Counted from the stretch's first letter, positions 30,001-43,200 are shown. The stretch is DNA of 64,000 bases from Yamagishiella unicocca (GCA_003116995.1 BDSL01000037.1:310001-374000), one strand, 5' to 3'. The notes: generated by a model from the letters alone, not told the origin. Program-made: numbers and translations.

Positions 30001-32125
30001 TTCCGTGAAAACATGTCTCTTGGCGACCAATGTCCCGTCATCGCGAGACCTTTAATGCGCTCCAGTCTTGACGGCCCAACCCACACCCGTTGTCTACCTG
30101 GGTGCTGCTGTTCTCCGCGCTCTCCTGCAGGGCCCGCTGCACATCCGACTTAGCAACCGACGGCACCCACGCCTCTGCCACCAGCACCTTTGAAGTGACA
30201 TCCACATTCATCTTGTTTAGTGTATGGTAAACTGCCTTCTCGCGCCGGACCTACATGCGATAAGAGAGGCCTGGTGAGCGCCGCGGCATAGGATTGGGCG
30301 CAGGAATTCCGTCGTAGGGGAAATCCACTCTGCATCGGATCCGAACCCGCTGATGCACTCGGTAAGCGTATGTGCATGCAAGTAAGGATCCGCAGGACCA
30401 CTTACCAGCGTGGCCCATTCGTCCAGGTTCGTGGCGATCGTCTGCAGCAGCGACTTGCGGTGCCGCTCGCCCACGCCAATAGTTGTCTGCAGCTCACGGA
30501 TGCGCGCAGTCACCTCGCTGTCCATCTGGCGCTGGCGTGCCGGGTCGTCAGGGAAGGGGTAGCGATTGGCGCCGAAAGCCTCACATATCTGCGGCGGATT
30601 CACCGAGCGGGGTTTGGTGGATGCCGCAAAAACGCCAGGCAAAGACCGCCAGGTCATGTTAAACCTTAACAGCTGCGGACAGGCTGCATCGATAAAAACA
30701 AATCATGCATTGTGCAGTGCCCGTCATAGTGTACCCGTCAAGTTCATTGCTATGTCACATCGTCATCAGGCTCCCCAACGCCTAAAAGCCCAATGCAACC
30801 CTTCCACGTAACATGCCTTCATGATCTTGATCTTTGACCGGTCACCGGCAAAGAAGATGACAAATACATGCTTGCTGACGGTCTCGTTGGAAATCGGATC
30901 TTTGACATCTCCAACGGCACCCTGACGGATGTACATGTTGCCACGGGTGGCACGGAAGAGCAAGCGCTCGAATCCGTTGACCTTTTCGGCTGGGATTGTG
31001 CCCGCCACGAAGCCGATTCGTGCAACCTTCTCCGGTGCCTGCATTGCATGGGCACACAATTAGCAACCCAAAACTTTGGAAAAGCAGCTAGTTTACGGTC
31101 TCCATGCTGCCGACTGGTGCAGCATGGAGACTGTAAACTTTGCTGCACCAGTAGTCGGCGACTACGAAGTTTTAAAAAGCGGCTTGGTTAAGGGCGCCGA
31201 TCCGCTGCCTATGTTCAAGGGGTTGCGCTTGTCGACCCCTGCTGGGCCAACCTTTACTCCCAACGACAGCGGAATTGATGCCAATAACGAGCCAGTCCAC
31301 GATACTAGCCGTACTGTCCCCGCCGATCCTCACCCCCATTTCCAGCAAAGGGGCATCGGGATTCTCTTGCACGCCGGAGTAATCGCGGTCGAACGCCTCC
31401 ACGCGAACGTTAGCCTTGGCCTTGTCAAAAAATTTGCCCGCATGCTCCAACACAACCTGCATCATGTTCAGTGTTGCCGTGAGGATTGCCCATGCATCAA
31501 AGACCTGAAGCGCAACGACCCATGTGTCACCGCACCTACCTGCAGCTCTACGAGCTCATTATATGTCCGATCGAGGCGCTCCGTGTTATCGTTCATGCTA
31601 ATTAGCTCCTTTTCGAGCTCCTCAAGCTTGCTCTCCAGGTCGTCCAGCTCGTGCTTGCCCGCCGTCGGCACTCCACGCCCCGTTTCTACCTGCTCCTGAA
31701 AAAATCGCAACCTGCGTGCCATCTCATCGCAACGCTTGACCTGCAATGTAGGATGGGGTCAGCGGGCACTTTATGGCACAAGCTCGCAAAAGCCAATCGC
31801 CCTATTTGTCGTCTGGAGGCCGCAAGCCCCTACCACGCTAAGGAGCATACCGTCAACGGAGACGGACACGGGGACACGGACACACGGCGGACACACGGAC
31901 ACACGTATTAGGAAAATTCAAAGCATAATGTACCTGATTCGCGTAGGCTCGCTGGGAGGCGCTCTTCTCCACGTTCAGGTCCTTGAACTGCAGGAGACCA
32001 ACCTCACCCAGAGCCGCAACAGTATCATGCGCACTTTCGCTTGGGATGAGCAGCCGAACAAGCTCCATTTCCTCGCTGCGCCATAGCTCAATGTTCTGGA
32101 ATCCGAAGTCCAAAAGTTTGTTCAT
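27072..32125 (-). CDS. VHA-a: V-type proton ATPase subunit a (100-kDa Vo subunit)
   Basis: Membrane subunit that forms the proton half-channels of the vacuolar ATPase. Exons: 32125-31934, 31740-31540, 31456-31334, 31038-30817, 30588-30406, 30250-30098, 29697-29440, 29224-28992, 28872-28794, 28624-28521, 28335-28184, 28069-27924, 27781-27599, 27422-27072. The 2580 nt give 859 residues, the normal size, with all phases consistent. The cytosolic half shows [23 protein letters not shown] and [13 protein letters not shown]. The membrane half shows [75 protein letters not shown] and [17 protein letters not shown]763 in SYLRLW is the essential proton-path arginine. Intron 4 has a GC donor (AAG|GCATGT). 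Residues about 684-732 form an unusual His/Gly-rich loop. Intron 3 holds a strong hairpin. Confidence 0.95.
31091..31138. repeat. 20-bp inverted repeat (hairpin) in V-ATPase intron 3
   Basis: The arms are 31091-31110 and 31119-31138, GTTTACGGTCTCCATGCTGC against its complement with one G:T-type difference, around an 8-nt loop. It lies in the intron between exons 3 and 4. Confidence 0.9.
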
Positions 32126-32417
32126 ATTGATTATGCCCCTCCCAGGGCTGGGACGCGGTCTACTTGACAGTTGCCAAGAATTTGCTCAAGGTGAACTGCT
32201 GGTCAATGCGATGAGTAGGTTATGTTTTGATTGAAGCTAGCTTGGAATTCAACAGAGCAGCAGCCTTCACTTGATGTCCACCTAGGTCGGCAGCCAACTG
32301 CCCTAGCAGGCAGCGTGGTATGTGAAGTTGCAGCTTCGAATTTTCATAGCTTAGGCGTACCAAAGAAGGAATTTTAATATGTACGGAAAGGTCGGTAGAG
32401 GCAGGTGGAGGCACCTA
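32126..32417. other. 5' flank of the V-ATPase subunit a gene
   Basis: Probable promoter and 5' UTR of the minus-strand V-ATPase gene. No named element was recognised. An extra tandem half-copy of the inverted-repeat motif lies at 32402-32416. Confidence 0.5.
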
Positions 32418-33327
32418 ACAGGTGGAGGCACCTATTATGGAACACTACTTTGACTTTGCGACGGTCGCATAGTTCGATTCCTCCACGAAATTTACATCTG
32501 ATTAACAGGAATGGTCGCCTTAAGAGTCTTCTGTACGGCTACGAACGCGGGCAAATTTTTATTACAGCCTTGGCAATGCAAATCGATGATCGCGGCAAAT
32601 TTTCGGTGTTACGGTCTGCCTTCAGCCAGGAGAGCAATCCCGCTTTCGGTGGTCCAGGCGCTCCCTTGCTGCTGAGTAGGGTCTGGAAGAGGGAAAGTGC
32701 CCGATTGTTGCCGTACGGGACTCTAGGCTTCCACCGCCGCGCCCAACTAGTACCTAGAATGATATTACAGAGCTGATATGTTGGCATTTGTTTTACATAC
32801 GCGGAAATTTGCAGCGCGATTCATGCTAATGTGCTCCAGAAGCGCTTACCTAGCTGCTGTATGCTGCTTTGGGGCGCTATCGCAGCTATGCCGAACGTCA
32901 TCAGCTGCGCGCGATTATGAAGGCCTGTAGCTCGCAGTGTCTTTGACGGGTTAATCGCTAATAAATATACGAAGCCGCCCAAGATTGGATCTAAGCGCTG
33001 TGATATGGCGCCTCAGGACTCCTCAGGTTTGGTTGAGAGAGCCGCAGCATTTACGGCGCGATGCTGAATTCAAAATGGTATCAGCACATACATTTGTTAA
33101 CAAATCTGTGCACAAGAGAGAAAGTTCGAGTGAAAATTGGCAACGTACGGAAAGAAAATTAAGTGAAAGATGGCCCCGTCGTACTGTCCAAAGCATGGAA
33201 ATTTGCTATCACTATTACATCAGAAAGGTTCCTGTGAGATTATTTGGTGAATTTAGGAGCAGCTGTTGTGGAGAAATAATTAGTGATCCATAATAGGGGG
33301 TTTTCCATAATAGGTGCCTCCACCTGT
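32418..33327. mobile_element. candidate non-autonomous terminal-inverted-repeat element
   Basis: Positions 32418-32442 and 33303-33327 are perfect 25-bp inverted repeats (left arm begins ACAGGTGGAGGCACC and ends TATTATGGAA). They enclose about 860 bp that is clearly more AT-rich than the genes around it and has no convincing coding frame. A motif copy GGTGGAGGCACCTA also precedes the left arm, and TCCATAATAGG precedes the right arm. No target-site duplication is obvious. The architecture fits a MITE-like DNA transposon; a chance inverted repeat of this length is unlikely. Confidence 0.6.
32707..32745 (+). repeat. 39-bp repeat, copy 1
   Basis: Matches 33687-33725 at about 35 of 39 positions (both begin GTTGCCGTACG and share CTAGGCTTCCA). 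This copy is inside the candidate inverted-repeat element; the other is outside it. Confidence 0.75.
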
Positions 33328-35010
33328 AGGCGCTCGCCTCCATTCAGTTCCTGCAGGCGACGTAATGACTTGCGTTTAAATTTACTTCAGTATTGCGCTC
33401 GGCTGATTATCCCCGCGACCATGTTGCTACGTACACCTTGCATTGAAGGTGAACGGCCTGCGCCGTTGTAAATTTAACAAACTTACATATGTAAATAGTA
33501 ACTTATTGAACTCATTCATCGCCGGTAATTGTGGTGGTGTGTCCAGCGCGTCGCCATCATGGGACGTGCAGCTGCGGCGCCAGGCTCCTACTCTTGCGGA
33601 GAGCAGGGGCATTACACTGGTCAAGTATTTGTCGCGACATTACCATGGGCTCTTGTTCTGTGATGAAACCTGATGAAATCTCGTGTGTTGCCGTACGTGA
33701 CCCTAGGCTTCCATCGCCGCGCCCGTACTATCTACTATAAATCGCTTATATTGGCGCCCCTTGACCACGGTTTGACCCCGAAGCCACCATTGGAGTCACC
33801 CTGCTGCCCGCCGCCGCCGCCCTGCGCAGCACACCGCAGGAACGCAGCCGCAACGAGGAAGGGACGGATAGAGGCGCGGCGTCAGGGGCTGCTTGGGCGC
33901 GGCGCCTTAACGCCCTATCTAATAAACGACGCAACACGCAGCAAAATGACGTACAGGGCTTTCTGGCATCGTACTCTCGTCGTACGTGCCCTACGTCTGC
34001 CGCACTCGCGCGCTCACCATATCCATCCCCGCCATGCTCCCGTTGCTTTGGCTGCCATCAACCGTCGACTGAAGCAGGGCGCGCCGGGTTCCCTGCGTGC
34101 GTGGCGCCGTACACACAGGGTGCTGTGCCGTGCTTTCTTTTAAACTTCGTACGCCTCGCCGGCCAGGGCCCGCGTAGGTAGGTAGGTAGGTCGCGTTATA
34201 AGTAATCAACCTGCAGCTTACGTACATACCCTCCCGTTGCGTCCATTCCCGAGGTCCATGCCCGCAGCGGCCGCGTTGGTCTGTATGTAGGGGCTGACGT
34301 TCTCGTCCACGATCTGCGGGCGGGCAAGGAACCAATGCAGGAAGGCCACGGGGGCGGGTTAAACATTTGCAACATCAGCTAATTCGGGATATATTTGGCG
34401 GAATAGTTCGGGCTGTTCGCGGCGGTAATAAGCTGAAGACGGACCCGCGGCCGCATTGGAGATGGGTCGCCCCAGTTGTCGACTTGACGCGACTACCGTA
34501 TCGCGAAGATGGACAACCGTGTTAAGCTTGGCGCGGCGACCTAACGTAAAGCTTGGAAGCTAGGCCCAGCCTAGGCTGGCCGCGCCAAGCGCGTTTCCCG
34601 GTAGTAATGGCCGATAGGCGGCGGTCAACTGGCTGGATGGCTGGGCAGTCCATCCTCTCTGCCTTGTAAGCGCCTTTCTGCCCCCCCCCACCTAGCTAGC
34701 TGCGCCGCCCTCAACCTGCCTGCCAGTACAGCGGCACCAGGAGGTCGACTCCCTTGGGCAGCAGCCCCTGCTGCCCGCCTGTCCCCTGCTGCTGGCCGCT
34801 ACTGCTGGCGCTCCTGGCGCTGCTGTTGTCGTGGTTTTAGTGGATTCCAGAGAAAGAGGTAGAACCACTGTCGTGGTTACAGTGGGTTCCAGACCAAGAG
34901 GTAGAACCATCAGGCACATCGCCTGACATCGCCTGACAGGTTACGTGCGAGGGCCGCACGAGGGCATCCAATCTCTTGCTTGCTTGGAGGCCAAGCCTTC
35001 TTAGTCTTTA
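33328..35010. other. interval up to the beta-mannosidase 3' end
   Basis: No gene was recognised. It contains the second 39-bp repeat copy (33687-33725), a GTAG run near 34173-34190, and a tandemly duplicated segment of about 42 bp near 34830-34910 that overlaps the likely beta-mannosidase 3' UTR. Confidence 0.5.
34877..34881 (-). terminator. candidate TGTAA polyadenylation signal for beta-mannosidase
   Basis: TGTAA on the coding strand, 130 bp beyond the stop at 35011. The position is right for a volvocine-type signal. Confidence 0.5.
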
Positions 35011-38000
35011 TCATTTGTCATTGTACGCCAGCAGGACCTGCTGCATGCCGTACAGGTCCCTCACAGACAGCGCCGACCGGAAGCCCTCATCGCCCCCCGG
35101 CACCTCCTCGCTGGTGAAAAAACACACACGAGCTCCACCGCCGCCCGGCCCGACGGCGCCGCTGCCGTACGGCGGCCCGCCATCGTCACTGCTGCCGTAC
35201 CGCGTGGAACGAGCGCTGTCGCAACCAGCCCCTGTACTACTTGTACTACTGCTTCCGCTGCGCCCTGGTTGCAGCCTCCCCGCCGCCAGCAGCCCCGCGG
35301 CCAGTCCCTCGTGGTGGCCAGCGGGGGCACCCACACCAACATCCACACCCACACCAACATCCACACCAACACCAACACCAGCGTCAGCGTCAGCGGCAGC
35401 GACTGAGGCAGCGGCAGCGGCAGAGGCAGCGGCAGCGGCAGCGTCAGCGTCAGCGGCAGCGGCAGCGGCAGAGGCAGCGTCAGCGTCAGCGGCAGCGGCA
35501 GCGGCAGCGGCAGCGGCAGAGGCAGCGTCAGCGTCAGCGTCAGCGTCAGCGGCAGCGGCAGAGGCAGCGACTGAGGCAGCGTCAGCGACTGAGGCAGCGA
35601 CTGAGGCAGCGGCAGCGGCAGAGGCAGAGGCAGAGGCAGCGTCAGCGTCAGCGGCAGCGGCAGCGGCAGCGGCAGCGGCAGCGTCAGCGGCAGAGGCAGC
35701 GTCAGCGACTGAGGCAGCGACTGAGGCAGCGGCAGAGGCAGCGGCAGCGACTGAGGCGGCGGCAGCGTCAGCGTCAGCGGCAGCGGCAGCGGCAGAGGCA
35801 GCGTCAGCGTCAGCGGCAGCGGCAGCGGCAGAGGCAGCGACTGAGGCAGCGTCAGCGACTGAGGCAGCGACTGAGGCAGCGGCAGCGACTGAGGCGGCGG
35901 CAGCGTCAGCGGCAGCGGCAGCGGCAGCGGCAGCGGCAGAGGCAGCGACTGAGGCAGCGTCAGCGACTGAGGCAGCGACTGAGGCAGCGTCAGCGACTGA
36001 GGCAGCGGCAGAGGCAGCGTCAGCGACTGAGGCAGCGGCAGAGGCAGCGTCAGCGACTGAGGCAGCGGCAGAGGCAGCGTCAGCGACTGAGGCAGCGGCA
36101 GAGGCAGCGTCAGCGACTGAGGCAGCGACTGAGGCAGCGACTGAGGCAGCGGCAGAGGCAGCGTCAGCGACTGAGGCGGCGGCAGAGGCAGCGTCAGCGA
36201 CTGAGGCAGCGTCAGCGTCAGCGTCAGCGGCAGCGGCAGCGGCAGAGGCAGCGTCAGCGACTGAGGCAGCGACTGAGGCAGCGTCAGCGACTGAGGCAGC
36301 GACTGAGGCAGCGGCAGAGGCAGCGACTGAGGCAGCGTCAGCGTCAGCAGCAGCACGAGGGTGCACTGCTGCTGCCGGTGACGCGTCACACGCAGACGAC
36401 GGCGGCTGGGGAGTTGTTGACGGCAGCAGCAGCAGCATGTTTTCGCTGAAGGCGCCACTCAGCGAGCTCTCCAGTACCACAAGCAGTGAGGCCGCGCGTC
36501 GCGCCCGCAGAGAAAAGCACCACTCGTACCGCGGAGCGGACGATGCGGCCACCGCCGCCGCCGCCGCCGCAGCAGCAGCAGCAGCACCACCAGCACCACC
36601 AGCACCAGCACCACCAGCACCACCAGCACCACCAGCACCAACACCAACACCATCACCAGCCTCCAATATTGGATCTGCTGCTGTCGCAGCAGCCATTGAC
36701 AACCCGTCCACCGTCCCTGTTGCCAATGTCGCTGTCTTCGCAGCCCCTACAACTGCCGCCGCCTTGCTCGCCTCCGTACCCACAGCAGCGCTGTCGGATG
36801 AGCTCATGCCTTCGTCAGCACCGCCGCCGCCATTGCCACCGCCGCCGCCGCCATTACCACTGCCGCCGCCGCCATATCCACCGCCATCGCCGCCGCCGCC
36901 GCCATTGCCGCCCCCGCCGTCACCACCAGAGCCCCCGCCGTTCCTGCCCCTCCCCATGCTGGCGCCGTGAGGGCTGCGGGCGACCCCGCCGCTGCGGCTA
37001 TCTTGTACCGCAGCTTGGTACGACGGCACGGTCCTCACTTGGATGTCGTACACCTCGATATCCGGCGGTTGGAGGAGCAGGTCCTGCAAGTCCACGGGGC
37101 GGCGGCCGCACGTGGGGGCCGTTACCGGTAGTTAAGTTCCAACTGTCAGCGCACATGCGCGCGTCGGCGGCATGTTTGAACATGCCGCTGCCCTGGCCGC
37201 CAGCAGTCCCGCCCGAAACCCCCTTGTACATGGAGTAGCCAGTGATTTCGTCCGCCAAGATTACGGCTGGCGCGCGCGCGCGGCGGCGTTTCTGCGCGAA
37301 TGCGCACATGCGCGCGCAACCAGTGGCAGCAACCAACAACCAACCCCGCACGGCGAAGTGGTATGGCGTGGTGACGTGATGTGATGCGATGCGTGCGCTG
37401 CCCAGCAACTAGTGTCGTAGTACGGTTGCAACCCAGCACGGCTGAAAACTTGTGTGCGTAATAAGCAACGTTGCAACATCGCTGTACGCTTCCTCTTACT
37501 AGCTGACTGCTCCCGATACCAGCTGATACAGCCAGCCAACCTCCCCCCCGCGCTCGCGCCCGGCCGCGCCCGCCTTTCCCACGTCGGTTTCACCGTGCCG
37601 ACCAACGGGTTTTCTCTCGGTGCCTCCTCGGCTCCCGCCCGTGGGTTTCCTCGCTCCCCCCCCCGAAGCGCCAGCTATCCTATCCATGTCGCAAAACCGG
37701 TTCTTATACCGCCCCCCCGAAGCCGCCGCACCTTTGGCGGCACCAGCATCACCAGGGCATCCACGGAGTCCCAGTCCCAGCCTCCCTGGACCGGGTCGCC
37801 CCACGAGGTGTTGCTGCTGCTGGCACTCCTACTACTGCTATTACTGGTACTACCGCTACTGCTACTGCTGGTACCACTGCTGCTGCTACTACTGCTATTG
37901 CTACTGCTGGTACCACTGCTGCTGCCGCCGCGGAGGCGCGCCCGCGTCGTACTGTCGCCCCCGGGCTCCTCACTCCCACCCCCAGCCGCAACAACTTCGA

Positions 38001-40231
38001 CAGCCGCTGCTGCTACAGACCGCGAGGCAGCAGCTGGCGGCGCCGTCGGTCGCCGCCACCGCCACCGGGCCATCCGCAGAAGCGCCGCCTCGTCTGCCAC
38101 CGGGCCGCCACCACCCCAGCGCCAGCGTTGAGGCCCACGGCGGCCTTCGCCGCGGCCCTCCGTGGCCTCGTTCACCTCCACCTTCGCCTCTTCACTGGAC
38201 GCCGCTGTCGCATCGTCGATTACCCGCAACTGCAGATGCAGGACGCACGTGGTTTCGGAGCAGCCAGGCAGCGACGCCAGCACGAGCTCCGCCGGCGCCG
38301 ACAGGACTGCCGTACTCCGCTGTGGCGGCGCTGTGAGGTTGAGGACGGCGTACTGGTCCAGGGAGGCGGCGATGCACGAGAAAATATTGGGAAGGTTTAG
38401 AAAAAGAAAGGTAGCGATGTATTGGAAAAGGGAAAAGGTGTCGATGTGCTAGAAAAGGGAACAGGTGGCGATGTATCAGGAAAGGGAAAAGGTGGCGATG
38501 TATGCATGAGAGTGGGTAGATGGAACATGGAGGGAGGGAGGTGTGTAGTAAGCACGAGTCCCGGGCTGTAGGAGACCGCGGAGGGCATGGGCGGCGCGAC
38601 GCATTGTTAGACAGGCTGTACGTTTGTGCACCAACACAGGTTGGTTTCGGAGCTTTCCTGTCCCAAGCACAGGCAGGTTCTAGGATGCTCCTGTCCCAAA
38701 CACACGCATGGTTCGGGAGGTTCCTGTCCCTACCATGCAGCCATTCGAGCGGTCACGTCCGCCCTACCTTCCAGCCCCGTCAGCCCCAAGCTAATGCCAC
38801 GGTCCCCCCCAGCACCGCCAACAAACTAACCGTGTACTTCCCCCCCGCCGCAGCTTCCGTGGACTCGAGGATTCCCTTATAACCCCCCACCTCAGCAGGG
38901 GGGGGGGTTCCTTTCCCGTTGCGTAAAACGGTTTTTATACCCCCCCTCAGCAGCTCATCGCCCACCTGCGCTGCCCGCGGGGAGTTGCCTAAACAGGCAC
39001 GCGTGTTCTCCCCGCCCAGCTTGCCGCCGCCGTTGAGGCCTTGCTGGCCACCACCACCACCACCACCAGCGGCAGCGCAGGCCGGGGACGCCGCCGCCGC
39101 CAGGGAGACGACGTACACGGTCAACTGTACGGCGACCATGTTTGGGCCGTCGTTGACGATGTGTGCCTGCGGGTAAATACACACCGGAACGTCCAGCATG
39201 AAGAGCCCGGCGGCAATCAATTGGATGGCGTCCAGGGAGGGCGGCACGGGGGGAGGGGAGGACTCGGGCCGCGGCGTTCGCGGATGGCTCAGCTGAGACG
39301 CCAGATGGAAAAGCCATTGCCGATCGGGGAAATAAGCGTGACGACATCCGTTATGTACCCCCCGGTGAGGAGCACTGGGTCCTTCCTGCAGCCGCTCCCT
39401 GGCGGGGAGATATTTGTTTTTCCTAACGGGAGGTATCTATTTTTCTTGGCGGGAGATATTGATTTTTCCTGGCGGGAGATATTTGTCCACCAAAGGGGCC
39501 GACCTACCGTGACTGTGGCGGCCGCCCCACGGCCCTCCCTGGACGCCACCACCGTCAGCGGCGAGAACACGCGGCGTACGGCGGAGTGCAGCGGCTTCCA
39601 GCCTCCGCCGTAGTCCAAAGACGACCAGCTGTAGCCCGGCCAGATGTCGTTGAGCTGCCAGTACAGCACGCCCATCGTCATGACCCGTGGGTCGGAGCGC
39701 AGCGAGCGCCACTTGCTGAGCGCCGTGGTGTAGCACAGCGCCTGCTGGGCCTGGGAAGGGGCGGGGGGGGAGGAAACCGTTGGACGCGACATGGGAAACC
39801 GTTGGACGCGACATGGTAAACCGTTGGACGTGACGTGGGAAACCGTTGGACGCGACATGGGAAACCGTTGGCCGCGACGTAGGAAACCGAGAGGAGAAAC
39901 TTGGGGGGGTGGAGAGGCGTTGCTTGGTGGTCGGCTGATCAGCGATCGGTGCCATGGGAGGCGGCAGGGGGGGCCCTCCTAGTCCACGGGCTTTCCTCAA
40001 CCCCGACCCCGCCCCAGCGCCGGCACCGCCGGGTTTCCCTCAAACCCCCGCCTCTCACCAGCCCAGCCAGGTATCCCCCGCCCTTCATCACCCCGGCTAG
40101 CCACCTGCCGCCCGAGCCCCACACCTGCAGCTGGTAGATCCATGCCTCGTACAACCGCAGGTCCCGCTGCCGCCGCTGTGGCTGCTGCTGGGCCGCATCC
40201 GCCACCTCCGAGTCCGCCGCCGCCACCGCCG

Positions 40232-40262
<31 letters not shown>

Positions 40263-43200
40263 TGCGCTGGTGAGCCCCCAACCGCCCGGGGGCTGGCGGA
40301 AGTGTGACGCCAGCGCCGCCAGCAGCTCGGACTCACCGTTGGGGTGGCGCTGCCTACAACCCGCGCAGTCCACCCGGGCGGACGGACCGCACGGCAAGGC
40401 AGGGGTTGCAGGATCGATTCCGACACGATACGGTTCCCTAAGCCAAACGCGTTTGTTACAGACGTTTGGGGATGAGGTGATGGTGGGTGCACAGTGGCTA
40501 CTCCTATCAGCCCCAATCAGCTTAGCCGCAGTGCGAAGGCGTGAGGACGGCCGGTTCGGCAAAAGGAAATCAAAGGGTGGCCCTCCGGTGCAAATCGAAT
40601 CCACGAATCCGCCCGGACGTACGACGGGTCTCACCTTCCGAGGATTGGCGGACTGTTCGCCAACCTGACGAATCGCGAAACTGCCCGGGTGAGAGGTTTT
40701 TTATCCCCACTCACTCACCTGTGGCGCATGAAGTCTGAGAACGGCGAAAAGTCGCCCGCCTCGCCAAACGGTCGTACGGCTCTGTACGACGCGAAGCTCT
40801 GGTATCCGTACTCGGAAACGAAGCGCGCACGGGGGTATATGTCCGGGTCCAGGCAGTCGTCCTACCAGGGGTGCCGTACGTACGGTGACAGCAAACGGGG
40901 GTTGAGGCGGGGACCGTAGCACCGTACGTGGCAGGCACGGTTTAAATCATTAACGACATCAACGGCATCAACGACGTTAACGGTGATGACAACGGCAGCT
41001 GCTGTTGGGCTGGCGTCCGCAGCGGAGGTGACGCGACGCGGCCTCACTGGCAGACCGTGTTTGTGTTTTGTGTTTATATTTGTGTTGCGCGGCCCCCTGC
41101 GGACATCACCATCATCATTACCACCATCATCATTATACAGGTGGACCCACTCACACGATCTCACTTCGCTCGCTCGTGGCGAGGAACCAGTACTTGGGAG
41201 CGCTGAACTCAACTGACCCAACCACACAACCGCCCAACCACCTGGTAGTTGTAAAAGTGCACATCTCCGGCGGCGGTGTCCTGGGGGTCGCCCCATCGCT
41301 TGATGTACGGCGTCCTCGAGTGGAGGCCGGAGGCGGGTGAGGAGTCCACGAAGGGACGCCCCGGGTCGAGCTGGGTTTGGAGCAGCGGGGGAGCAGGCAG
41401 GCCGGTAGGTCAGGCAGCGGGAAGGGGTGGCATAAAAGCCGTTGTACGCCAAAAGGACAGGATAGTTGGCGCATAGTCGGCGGACACCTAGTTTGTGGGC
41501 GCACGCTGGAGCACTGGGACGGACTACCGGCAAACATGTGGAGGGCAGAGGGGGGGGCATGGCGTGCGGAGTCAAGCAGGCAGGGGGGCCCCATTCACCA
41601 TGCGACCGAGTTCGGGCAGTCAAACCTAGAGTGCAACTTCAGGCGTGTGTTGATGACGTTTCGACCGTCGGTATCTCCCTCTTCCTTCTCCCAACGTCGC
41701 GTCCCCAAGGTACCCCCTCGCCAACCGCCCTGCAACTCGCCTGCAGCAGGAGGCCCCGCAACAGCTCCACAAAGAGCGCGACGAAGTCCGCCGCAAACAA
41801 GTGCGGGTTGGACCGGGTCTCGTCGTACCACGACAGGCTGACCTCCACCTGCATGTACGGCACGGTTCGCGCGTCATAGGGTAGAGGCGATGCCTCCTCC
41901 ATCCATTCCATCCATCGAGTATAACTTCGGGACCGTACGGCGACTGTACGGGATTGTTACCGTCATGACCGAACTGCCGTACCTCGTTGTTGCCGCCCCA
42001 CAGCGCCACGGAGGGGTGGCCCGCCAGGCGCCGCACCTGCTCCGAAACCTCGTGTCGTACCTGCAACACGAAAAAATGTGCAAAGCAATGCGCACGTTAG
42101 GATTTACCACAATGCCTCACCTCATCCACGCTGCGTCCAATCAGCCCTTTCTTTCGGTCCGTTGTTCTACCGCTGCCCTCCTTTCCCCGCCAGCGTACCG
42201 CCAGTGTCCCCCGCCCCCGCCCACAACTAGGTGCCAGCTATCCTATCCATGTCGCGTAACCTGTCTTTATGCCACCCCCGCCAGCATCCCCCGGCCCTCC
42301 CTCATCCTCCTCCCCAGCGCAGCGAGCTCCCACCTCCTCCGCAAAGTCCAGCGTGTTAGGATAGGGGTTGCACGCGAACATGAACTCCTGCCACAGCAGC
42401 AGCCCCGCGCCGTCGGCCATGTCGTACAGCTCGTCCAACTGGTACCGGCCGCCGCCCCTGCGAGGGAGGGAGGGGTGTCTTGCCTTTCCATCCAACCCTC
42501 CTGTCGCACCTCGCTAACCATTAGGCCCATTAGGCCCATTAGGCCCTTCCACCCTCACTGTCCCGTGATCCCATGTCTCTACGAGCAGCGCGCGCGGCTC
42601 CAGGGACGGTCCGAGGGCTGCGGCCCGAGCCCTCCCAGTGACGCACCGTACACCCGTACATATCCCAACTGTCCAACGGTATCCGTTGGCGCAGCTGAGC
42701 GCCACGTGACGCGGCCGTACCCACTCACTCCGCCACGCCACCGAAAAACCACAAACCCCGCATCGCCCTTGGTTTGATTTTTAAATCGCTTTATATACCA
42801 AGGGCGATTAGGGGTTTGTGCCATGGACTCATGGATCCAATGTACTCCCACCATTTCCACCCACACCCGCACCTTCACAGCTAGTACTGCATCGATTCGC
42901 GGGTTTGTGTCGCCCCATCGCTTGATGTACGGCATCTTCGCGCTCGTACTGAATCGATTCGCGGGTTTCCTATACCCTCCGCCGTTCGCCCATGCATGCA
43001 CGCACCACACTCGCAGCATGTTCATGCCGGCACCCAGCGCGGCGGCCAGCAGGCCCGCCACGCCCTCCGGGCCCGCGACCCGCGGGTCGGTGTGCAGCAC
43101 GTGTAGGGGGACCAGGTTGGCGCCGCGCGCGAAGACGGGCTGGCCGTTGACCCGCAGGTAGAACGTCTCAGCGGGAGCTGGGGTCCAGGGAGGGAGGGCG

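Noticed and set aside
34976..36970. Plus-strand open frame of 664 codons, Ala/Glu-rich then Pro-rich
   Set aside because: Antisense shadow of the 6-bp-based repeat in the last beta-mannosidase exon; no conserved segment on this strand.
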